Part shown: positions 1 to 4,924 of the stretch, piece by piece
Position numbering within the stretch: the first letter of the stretch is position 1
Layout of the letters: each line of letters opens with the position of its first letter
Assembly: GCA_031389585.1 (NCBI GenBank)
Contig: JANMSS010000256.1
Location: forward strand, 1 to 5,495
Source: CADEEN01 sp031389585
GTDB taxonomy: Bacteria; Pseudomonadota; Gammaproteobacteria; Burkholderiales; Burkholderiaceae_C
Length of the DNA: 5,495 nucleotides
Direction of reading: 5' to 3'
Program-made: the position numbers and the translations under genes
Notes under the pieces: model-generated
Databases searched by the model: none
What the model saw: the letters and a program-made list of their open reading frames with translations, nothing else
What the model was told of the DNA's origin: nothing

Positions 1-579
1 GCCCACCGCCGACAGCACCGGCGCCTTGGTGAAGACTTCGGCGTCGGGGCCGATGCCGACCTCGAGGTACTGCGACCACAGGCCCTGCTGCTGCAGCAAG
101 GCCTTCAGCGCCATGGCCTGCGCCGAGCCCGGCACCAGCGCAGCCAGGTCGTCGCCGACGACGGCCATCACCTGCGCCCGCGCGGCCTGTGCGCGAGCCG
201 CATCGCCGCCGGCCTGCTCCTCGATGACGCGCTCGATCAGGCTGGTGGCGAAGGTCACGCCGGCGGCCTTGAGGACCTGCAGGTCGCAGGGCGCGAGCAG
301 ATGGGCCCGCTGCGGATCGCGTGTGGCGGCCAGGCTGTTGGCCAGCAATTCATTCAGACCCGTGATGCGCTGCCCCGGCGTGGCGCGCACCGCCGCGGCG
401 GGGTCGGCCTCGTCGAGCAACTCGCTCAGGGTTGCGTAGCGCGCCGACAGGTCGAACACGCCCGCCGCGCGAATCGCCGCCAGCGAGGGGCCGGCGATCG
501 GCCCCGGGCACCAGACGCGCGCCACCAGGGTGCCGGTGCAGCCGTCGTCGGGCAGAAACTTGGCGCGGTCGAGTTGCAT
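1..579 (-). CDS. Fumarylacetoacetate hydrolase (FAH) family protein, C-terminus cut by window edge
   Basis: The reading frame is open from the ATG at 579 to the window edge, giving 193 residues with no stop. A Shine-Dalgarno GAGGA lies 6 nt upstream, which fixes the start. The N-terminus (MQLDRAKFLPDDG), the stretch LLAPCDLQVLKAAGVTFATS, the following LIERVIEEQA and the terminal YLEVGIGPDAEVFTKAP are typical of a roughly 390-residue FAH-family branch common in beta-proteobacteria. About half the protein is therefore present. Family members bind a divalent metal and hydrolyse or decarboxylate 2,4-diketo acids (acylpyruvates) in the cytoplasm; most of the metal-binding acidic residues should lie beyond the window. 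The gene starts 23 bp after the dehydrogenase stop and is probably the fourth gene of the leftward operon. Pairing with an SDR resembles the last two steps of non-phosphorylative L-fucose/L-rhamnose breakdown (2,4-diketo-3-deoxy acid hydrolase). That role is inferred; an aromatic-pathway acylpyruvase is an alternative. The family call is firm, the substrate is not. Confidence 0.87.
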   Translation of the reverse strand, partial: MQLDRAKFLPDDGCTGTLVARVWCPGPIAGPSLAAIRAAGVFDLSARYATLSELLDEADPAAAVRATPGQRITGLNELLANSLAATRDPQRAHLLAPCDLQVLKAAGVTFATSLIERVIEEQAGGDAARAQAARAQVMAVVGDDLAALVPGSAQAMALKALLQQQGLWSQYLEVGIGPDAEVFTKAPVLSAVG

Positions 580-585
580 GATGAT

Positions 586-590
586 TCCTC
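586..590 (-). promoter_or_regulatory. Ribosome binding site of the FAH-family gene
   Basis: On the minus strand the sequence reads GAGGA, then 6 nt, then ATG at 579. It lies in the 23-bp gap after the dehydrogenase stop. It is the best Shine-Dalgarno match at this junction and supports the chosen start. Confidence 0.7.
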
Positions 591-602
591 GGTTCTCGAA
601 CT

Positions 603-1400
603 TCAGTAGGTGGCCCTGCCGCCCGACAGATCGAACACCGCGGCAGTGGCGAAGCTGCAGTCGGAAGAGCACAGCCAGGCCACCTGCGCCGCCACTTCGT
701 CGGCCTCGGGGAAGCGCGCCATCGGAATGCGCGCCAGGATAGCCGCCTTGCGCTCGGCGCTCATCCCGTCGGCCATCGCCGTCATCACTGCCGAAGGCGT
801 GACCGCGTTGACCAGGATCCCCGACTCGGCGAGTTCCTTGCCGAGGGATTTGGTCAGCGCCATCAGACCGGCCTTGGACGCCGCGTAGGCGGCAGCCTGA
901 GGCATGCCCTCCTTGCCCTGGATCGAGGCGATGTTGACGATGCGGCCACGCCAGCGCCCCGGCGGGTTTTTCAGCAGCCAGGGCACCAGAGCGCGGCAGC
1001 ACAGGAAGGCGCCGGTCAGGTTGACGTCGAGCACGCGGTGGAACTGCGCCGGCGTGTGCTCCCAGGTGTCGACCACCGGGCCGAGGATGCCGGCGTTGTT
1101 GACCAGGGTGTCGATGTGGCCGAAACGCGCGATCAGGTCTTGCGCGGCGGCGGTGACGGCCGCTTCGTCGGTGATTTCGACGCCTTGTCCGACCACGCGC
1201 GCCTGCGCACTGTGCGAGACCGCGAGCCCGGCGGCGGCGGCCTGCGCCGCGTCGCCGCGCACGTCCCACAGCGCCACCGATGCGCCGGCGTCGAGCAGGC
1301 GCGTCGCGATCGCCAGGCCCAGGCCGCCGGCACCGCCGGTGACGACGGCCACGCGGCCGCTGAAATCGAAGCGCGCGCTGCCGGCAGCGGCCGAGCTCAC
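603..1400 (-). CDS. SDR family NAD(P)-dependent oxidoreductase
   Basis: This is a 265-residue classical short-chain dehydrogenase/reductase, a normal length. The Rossmann dinucleotide motif TGGAGGLG is at residues 21-28 and NNAG at 101-104. The catalytic tetrad is complete: N127, S159, Y172 and K176 (YAASK). An aspartate at the end of beta-2 (D46 in ALWD) favours NAD(H) over NADP(H). The C-terminus FDLSGGRATY and the region around S159 (NIASIQGKEG) resemble SDRs found beside FAH-family hydrolases, including 2-keto-3-deoxy sugar-acid 4-dehydrogenases. Automatic annotation would probably say 3-oxoacyl-ACP reductase, but the catabolic setting argues against fatty acid synthesis. The start is GTG at 1400, overlapping the TGA of the binding-protein gene by 4 bp (GTGA), with no clear Shine-Dalgarno, so translational coupling is likely. 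The predicted role is oxidation of a secondary alcohol before cleavage by the FAH enzyme 23 bp downstream. The family is certain, the substrate inferred. Confidence 0.93.
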   Translation of the reverse strand: MSSAAAGSARFDFSGRVAVVTGGAGGLGLAIATRLLDAGASVALWDVRGDAAQAAAAGLAVSHSAQARVVGQGVEITDEAAVTAAAQDLIARFGHIDTLVNNAGILGPVVDTWEHTPAQFHRVLDVNLTGAFLCCRALVPWLLKNPPGRWRGRIVNIASIQGKEGMPQAAAYAASKAGLMALTKSLGKELAESGILVNAVTPSAVMTAMADGMSAERKAAILARIPMARFPEADEVAAQVAWLCSSDCSFATAAVFDLSGGRATY

Positions 1401-2365
1401 TTGGCGAGGTTGTTGACGTAGAAGTCGGTCGCCTTCATGTCGGTCTTGAGTTCCTGGTATTCGCGCCCCATGCGCAGCGTGGTTTCCCAGTCGGCCGCGT
1501 TCATCCAGCCGATCGGCTGGCCCGCGCTGCCGTTGGCGCGCACCAGGGTCAGGCCGGCCTTCAACTGCTTCATCGCCAGGTCCTTGTCGAGGTCAGGCTT
1601 GATCTTGACCAGCGCGGCGATCGCCTCGTCGGGGTTGGCCTCTGCGTAGGCGATCGACTTCTGCGTCGCGCGAACGAAACCCTGCACCAGCTTCGGGCTG
1701 CCCGCCAGCGTGTCCTTGTGGACATGGATCACCAGGCCCAGCGTGTTGGCGCCGACATCCGCGTAGGCGATGTTGGTCACCGGCAGGCCGCGCTGGGCCA
1801 GGATCAGCGACTGGTTCTCCAGCCCGCCGAGCATCGCGTCGACGCGTTTCTCGAGCATCGCCACCAGCTTGCCGGCGCCGTCGACGCGCACGAACTTGAT
1901 GGCGTCGGCGTTCAGCTTGTTGGCCTGCACGATGGAGGGAAAGATGGTCAGGCCGGCTTCGCCGGTGGTGGCCGCGATGGTCTTGCCTTCGAGATCCTTG
2001 ACCGTCTTGATGTTGGCGTCGGCGCGCGCGATGACCGCGAACGGCGACTTGTTCATGACCCCCATCACGGCCACGATCGGCGCGCCCTTGGTGGCGCCGG
2101 CGATCACGCTGGCGCCGTCGGACAGGCCGAAGGTGTCGGACTTGGCGCCGACGATCTGCACCGCCACGCCGGAGCCCTTGCCTTCGCCGATGGCCAGGTC
2201 GATGCCTTCGTCCTTGTAGAAGCCCTTGTCGACACCGAGCGGGAAGAAGGAGTGGAAGCCGTAGTACAGCCAGTTCAGGCGCAGCGAGGCCTTCTCCTGC
2301 GCGAAGGCGGTGGGCGCCATGGCCAGCGCTAGCGAAAGCGCCAGCAGTTTCAGCAGGGTCTTCAT
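1397..2365 (-). CDS. ABC transporter substrate-binding protein, NitT/TauT (NMT1/THI5-like) type
   Basis: This 322-residue protein is the usual length for the family. Residues 1-22 form a Sec signal peptide: basic MKTLLK, a hydrophobic core and an AFA cleavage motif before QEKA. There is no lipobox cysteine, so it is a soluble periplasmic protein. The mature N-terminus (LRLNWLYYGFHSFFPLGVDKGFYKDEGIDL) matches the NMT1/THI5-like fold that binds nitrate, sulfonates, thiamine precursors and aromatic acids. The aromatic cluster W32, Y34, Y35 and H38 lies where ligand contacts are expected, and VKDLEGKTIAATTGEAG is the second typical block. A strong GAGGAG sits 6 nt before the ATG. The gene follows the permease by 32 bp and overlaps the dehydrogenase by 4 bp. 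It would deliver substrate to the permease and ATPase of this locus. The catabolic genes nearby suggest an organic acid rather than nitrate or taurine, but the ligand cannot be assigned from sequence. Confidence 0.94.
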   Translation of the reverse strand: MKTLLKLLALSLALAMAPTAFAQEKASLRLNWLYYGFHSFFPLGVDKGFYKDEGIDLAIGEGKGSGVAVQIVGAKSDTFGLSDGASVIAGATKGAPIVAVMGVMNKSPFAVIARADANIKTVKDLEGKTIAATTGEAGLTIFPSIVQANKLNADAIKFVRVDGAGKLVAMLEKRVDAMLGGLENQSLILAQRGLPVTNIAYADVGANTLGLVIHVHKDTLAGSPKLVQGFVRATQKSIAYAEANPDEAIAALVKIKPDLDKDLAMKQLKAGLTLVRANGSAGQPIGWMNAADWETTLRMGREYQELKTDMKATDFYVNNLAK

Positions 2366-2371
2366 CGATGT

Positions 2372-2377
2372 CTCCTC
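2372..2377 (-). promoter_or_regulatory. Strong ribosome binding site of the binding-protein gene
   Basis: Minus-strand GAGGAG lies 6 nt upstream of the ATG at 2365, within the 32-bp gap after the permease stop. It is the best Shine-Dalgarno in the window. This fits the need for more binding protein than permease from a shared transcript. Confidence 0.75.
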
Positions 2378-2397
2378 GGTGTGAACAGGCTAGGGGC

Positions 2398-3204
2398 TCA
2401 ATGAGCGGTGCCGGCCGGCGCCTGCAGGCCGGGCTGGCGGTGCGATACATGCCAGGGGATCGTGAAGCGCTCGACCAGCTCGACCAGGCCGTACAGCGCC
2501 AGGCCGATCACGCTGAGCACGATGATGGTGGCAAAGGTCATCGTCGTGTCCAGGGCGCCGTTGAATTCGAGCAGGAGAAACCCGAGGCCCCGGTCCGAGG
2601 CGACGAACTCGGCCACCACGGCGGCGGTCGACGACAGCGCCGCGGCCACCTTGAAACCGGTGAACAGCGTGGGCAGGGCGTGCGGCAGTTGCACCTTCCA
2701 GAAGGTGCGCAGCCGCGAGGCGCCGGTCGAGCGCGCCAGGTCCATGATGTCGGCGTCGACCGAGCGGAAGGCGGTGATGGCACTCACCACCACGGGAAAA
2801 AACGACAGCAGGAACACCAGCAGCACCTTGGGCGCCAGACCGAAGCCGAACCAGATGATGAACAGCGGTGCGACCGCGATCTTCGGAATGATCTGGAAAA
2901 ACACCAGCAGCGGATAGACGACGCCCTCGACGCGGCGCGAGAAGGCGATGCCCAGTGCGATCAGCACGCCCAGCACCACCGCCGAGCCGAAGCCGAGCAG
3001 CATCGGCTGCACCGTGAATGCGGCGGCGCTGGCCAGGCGCGGCAGCTTGGCCCACATCGCCACCCCGATCTCGCTCGGCGCAGGCAGGATGTAGGGCTTG
3101 ATGCCGGTGGCGAACACGAACAACTGCCACAGCAGCAGGAAGCCGCCGAAGGCCAGCGCGATGCGTGCCGGCTGCGCCCAGCGCCCGAGCCTGTCGAGGT
3201 TCAT
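2398..3204 (-). CDS. ABC transporter permease, NitT/TauT type (BPD_transp_1)
   Basis: The 268-residue product is an inner-membrane protein with about six hydrophobic segments, near residues 15-33, 65-88, 95-120, 124-145, 182-202 and 222-242. The cytoplasmic EAA loop that docks on the ATPase is clear: DLARSTGASRLRTFWKVQLP at 155-174, with the conserved G161 and terminal LP. Another typical block is YPLLVFFQIIPKIAVAPLFI (98-117). Length and layout match SsuC/TauC-like permeases, which work as homodimers. The ATG at 3204 is chosen because AGGTGG precedes it by 5 nt and because the open frame upstream runs antisense through the regulator with no permease-like sequence. The gene is first in the leftward operon and faces the regulator across 99 bp. 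Its ATPase partner is not next to it but is encoded on the other strand at 4118-4924. Confidence 0.95.
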   Translation of the reverse strand: MNLDRLGRWAQPARIALAFGGFLLLWQLFVFATGIKPYILPAPSEIGVAMWAKLPRLASAAAFTVQPMLLGFGSAVVLGVLIALGIAFSRRVEGVVYPLLVFFQIIPKIAVAPLFIIWFGFGLAPKVLLVFLLSFFPVVVSAITAFRSVDADIMDLARSTGASRLRTFWKVQLPHALPTLFTGFKVAAALSSTAAVVAEFVASDRGLGFLLLEFNGALDTTMTFATIIVLSVIGLALYGLVELVERFTIPWHVSHRQPGLQAPAGTAH

Positions 3205-3209
3205 GGGGC

Positions 3210-3215
3210 CCACCT
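3210..3215 (-). promoter_or_regulatory. Ribosome binding site of the permease gene
   Basis: Minus-strand AGGTGG lies 5 nt before the ATG at 3204. It decides the start against the much longer open frame upstream. It overlaps the edge of a GC palindrome at 3214-3225. Confidence 0.6.
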
Positions 3216-3234
3216 GCCGGGGCAGCCGGGGCTG
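3214..3234. repeat. Two overlapping GC-rich palindromes with a 9-bp period
   Basis: CTGCCGGGGCAG (3214-3225) and CAGCCGGGGCTG (3223-3234) are each 5-bp inverted repeats around two bases, and they share CAG. They also form a direct repeat of GCCGGGGC (3216-3223 and 3225-3232) with a 9-bp period. They lie in the likely 5' leader of the permease transcript next to its ribosome binding site. In GC-rich DNA this could be chance; function is unknown. Confidence 0.4.
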
Positions 3235-3241
3235 GAAATGA

Positions 3242-3270
3242 TTGACATCGCTGCGCGGCGCCCTTAAAGT
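3242..3270 (+). promoter_or_regulatory. Predicted sigma70 promoter of the IclR-ATPase operon
   Basis: A perfect -35 TTGACA (3242-3247) is followed after exactly 17 bp by TAAAGT (3265-3270), which matches four of six positions of TATAAT. Transcription would begin near 3277, leaving a leader of about 26 nt before the ATG at 3304. Spacing and position both fit a promoter for the rightward operon. Confidence 0.65.
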
Positions 3271-3292
3271 AACTTCGTTCCAATAGCAAGTT
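3267..3292. promoter_or_regulatory. Candidate regulator operator overlapping the iclR-type gene promoter
   Basis: AACTT (3271-3275) and AAGTT (3288-3292) form a 5-bp inverted repeat separated by 12 bp. A smaller perfect palindrome, AAGT-A-ACTT (3267-3275), overlaps the left arm and the -10 element. IclR-family regulators often bind imperfect inverted repeats in the divergent gap next to their own gene. A protein bound here would cover the -10 and start point of the regulator operon. The arms are short, so this is a candidate only. Confidence 0.35.
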
Positions 3293-3303
3293 TGTACCGA
3301 CCG

Positions 3304-4113
3304 ATGAGGCTTGTCAAGGGATTGCTGGAGCGCTGCCTGGAGGTGCTGGAGCTGCTTGCGGTCGACCCGCAGTGGCGCCGGCTGTCCGACATCGCCGCCG
3401 CGCTGGAGCTGCAGAAGGGGCCGGCGCACCGGCTGCTCGCCGAGATGGCCGCACTCGGCTGGATCGAGCGCGACGCCCAGACCGAGCGCTACCGGCTGAG
3501 CCTGAAGCTCGCCCTGCTCGGCCAGCAGTTCCTGCGTGGCACCGGCCTGCCGGGGCTGGTGCAGCCGGTGCTCGACGAAGCGGCCCGGCGCTGCCGCGAG
3601 TTGGTCCGGATGACCGTCGTCCAGGGCCAGGCGCTCGAGTGGTTCGCTGCGGCGCAGGGCGCGGCGGCGGGCCTGGTGTACCAGCCCGCACAGGGCGGAC
3701 GCCCGCAATTGCACACCACCGCCAACGGCAAGGCCTGGCTGGCGACGATGAGCGACGCGGTGGCTATGCGGCTGGCGCTGGGCTCCGGCCTGGGCCGGGG
3801 GGCGGCGCCCGGCACGCAGGCCGGCCCGCGCGCGCTGCAGTCCGTCGAGGCCCTGCTGCGCGACCTGGCCGCCACGCGCAGGCGCGGCTACGGGTTGGCC
3901 GTCGAAGAAGCCGAGCCCGGCGTCAAGGCGATTGCGGTCGTGGTGCGAGCGCACGAACGCGACCGCGTCGTCGGCACGATCAGCATCGCCGGGCCGCTGT
4001 TGCGCATGGGCCCCGAGCGCGACGCCGAGTTCCACGCCTTGCTGGGCCAGGCCGCCGGCACCATCGGCATGGTCTGGCCGCGCATTGAGCCCGCGCTGGC
4101 CGCTGCGGCATGA
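3304..4113 (+). CDS. IclR family transcriptional regulator
   Basis: The 269-residue product has the two-domain IclR layout and normal length. The N-terminal winged helix-turn-helix covers about residues 4-65 (RLSDIAAALELQKGPAHRLL is the HTH core, followed by LGWIERD). The C-terminal effector domain shows the typical TTANGKAWLA (138-147), GYGLAVEEAEPGVKAIAVVV (195-214) and VVGTISIAGP (222-231). Such proteins sense small organic acids and often control an adjacent catabolic operon, as repressors or activators. The ATG at 3304 is preferred because it leaves a plausible 26-nt leader after the predicted promoter; a TTG at 3292 in the same frame would add four residues. Neither has a clear Shine-Dalgarno. 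The gene is 4 bp upstream of the ATPase and faces the permease operon, so it probably controls both. The effector is unknown, though likely the imported substrate or a breakdown product. Confidence 0.95.
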   Translation: MRLVKGLLERCLEVLELLAVDPQWRRLSDIAAALELQKGPAHRLLAEMAALGWIERDAQTERYRLSLKLALLGQQFLRGTGLPGLVQPVLDEAARRCRELVRMTVVQGQALEWFAAAQGAAAGLVYQPAQGGRPQLHTTANGKAWLATMSDAVAMRLALGSGLGRGAAPGTQAGPRALQSVEALLRDLAATRRRGYGLAVEEAEPGVKAIAVVVRAHERDRVVGTISIAGPLLRMGPERDAEFHALLGQAAGTIGMVWPRIEPALAAAA

Positions 4114-4117
4114 CGCG

Positions 4118-4924
4118 ATGAACGGCATCCAGATCAAGGGCCTGACCAAGCGCTACCGCAGCGGCAAGCAGGAGACCCTGGCGCTGGACCCGCTGGATAT
4201 CGACATCGCGCCGGGCGAGTTCATCGCCGTCGTCGGCCCCTCGGGCTGCGGCAAGTCCACGCTGATGCGCCTGGTGGCCGGATTGATCCCGGCGACCAGC
4301 GGCAGCATCACGGTCGAAGGCCGGCCGGTCGACGGCCCGGTCACCGAGGTCGGCATCGTGTTCCAGAGCCCCGTGCTGCTGGACTGGCGCAATACCCTGG
4401 ACAACGTGCTGTTCCAGGCCGACATCCGCGGCCTGCCGGTCGACGAGTACCGCGAGCGCGCGCTGGCGCTTCTGCAACAGGTGGGCCTGCAGGACTTCGC
4501 CCACAGCCTGCCGCATGAACTCTCGGGCGGCATGCGCCAGCGCGTGTCGATCGCTCGCGCGTTGCTGCACGACCCGCCGCTGCTGCTGATGGACGAGCCC
4601 TTCGGCGCACTCGACGCGCTGACGCGCGAGCAGATGCGCCTGGATCTCGAGCAGCTCTGGCTGGCCACGCGCAAGACCGTGCTGTTCATCACCCACAGCG
4701 TCGACGAGGCCGTGCTGCTCGCCGACCGCGTGCTCGTGATGAGCCCGCGCCCGGGCCGGATCGTGCGCGAGCTGCGCATCGACCTGCCGCGCGTGCGCGC
4801 CGTACAGGCCCGGCGCGACCCGCGCTTCTTCGATTACTGCGACGAGATCAATGAGATCTTCTTCAGCCAGGGTGTGCTGCGCCGCACCGAGGCCGCGGCA
4901 GCGAAGCCGGGAAAAGCGCAATGA
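4118..4924 (+). CDS. ABC transporter ATP-binding protein, NitT/TauT type
   Basis: This 268-residue cytoplasmic ATPase carries every hallmark in order: Walker A GPSGCGKST (40-48), Q-loop Q83, signature LSGGMRQ (135-141), Walker B LLLMDEP (155-161) with catalytic E160, D-loop ALD (164-166) and switch H193. The region FQSPVLLDWRNTLDNV (82-97) and the C-terminal SPRPGRIVRELRIDLPR are typical of the SsuB/TauB/NrtD branch, so it fits the SsuC-like permease at 2398-3204. It should dimerise, dock on the permease EAA loops and power uptake. The ATG at 4118 starts 4 bp after the regulator stop without a good Shine-Dalgarno, suggesting translational coupling. Upstream in-frame sequence lies inside the regulator gene and has no ABC similarity. 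Its stop overlaps the next gene by 4 bp (ATGA). No second ATPase or permease is visible here. Confidence 0.96.
   Translation: MNGIQIKGLTKRYRSGKQETLALDPLDIDIAPGEFIAVVGPSGCGKSTLMRLVAGLIPATSGSITVEGRPVDGPVTEVGIVFQSPVLLDWRNTLDNVLFQADIRGLPVDEYRERALALLQQVGLQDFAHSLPHELSGGMRQRVSIARALLHDPPLLLMDEPFGALDALTREQMRLDLEQLWLATRKTVLFITHSVDEAVLLADRVLVMSPRPGRIVRELRIDLPRVRAVQARRDPRFFDYCDEINEIFFSQGVLRRTEAAAAKPGKAQ

Larger units (their letters stand above)
3205..3303. promoter_or_regulatory. Divergent control region between permease and IclR regulator
   Basis: This 99-bp gap is the only real intergenic space in the window and must hold the promoters of both operons. It contains a good sigma70-type promoter for the regulator, an AT-richer patch with ACTT/AAGT repeats, and two overlapping GC palindromes in the permease leader. 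No convincing sigma70 promoter is visible on the minus strand. The best pair (TTGCTA at 3289-3284 with TAAGGG 17 bp on) has a poor -10, which is compatible with an activator-dependent promoter. Confidence 0.75.

Noticed and set aside
26..439. Plus-strand open frame opposite the FAH-family gene
   Set aside because: Its translation is Ala/Arg/Ser-rich with no domain pattern, whereas the minus strand gives a clear FAH-family protein with a good start and ribosome site.
1718..2332. Long plus-strand open frame of about 204 residues opposite the binding-protein gene
   Set aside because: It is a shadow of a well-supported gene: rich in Gly, Asp, His, Arg and Val without motifs, and with no promoter or Shine-Dalgarno.
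2368..3267. Plus-strand open frame of about 299 residues opposite the permease
   Set aside because: Its composition (runs of Gln, His, Arg, Asp, Glu) is what results from reading the complement of hydrophobic membrane codons. The permease on the other strand is unmistakable.
3261..3289. Minus-strand TTGCTA / TAAGGG as promoter of the permease operon
   Set aside because: The -35 matches four of six bases but the -10 only two of six at 17-bp spacing, so it is not reported as a promoter.
3292..3303. TTG start giving the regulator four more residues
   Set aside because: It would leave only about 15 nt of leader after the predicted promoter and has no better ribosome site. The ATG at 3304 (MRLVKGLLER) matches usual IclR N-termini. 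It cannot be fully excluded.
3932..4117. In-frame extension of the ABC ATPase upstream of 4118
   Set aside because: These 62 codons lie inside the IclR effector domain in another frame and show no ABC features. The ATPase fold begins normally at MNGIQIKGLTKRY.
3205..4149. Open minus-strand frame that would extend the permease by over 300 residues at its N-terminus
   Set aside because: It runs antisense through the whole IclR gene, is rich in Arg/Gln/Ala as expected of a shadow frame in GC-rich DNA, has no membrane or ABC similarity, and the ATG at 3204 has a good Shine-Dalgarno.
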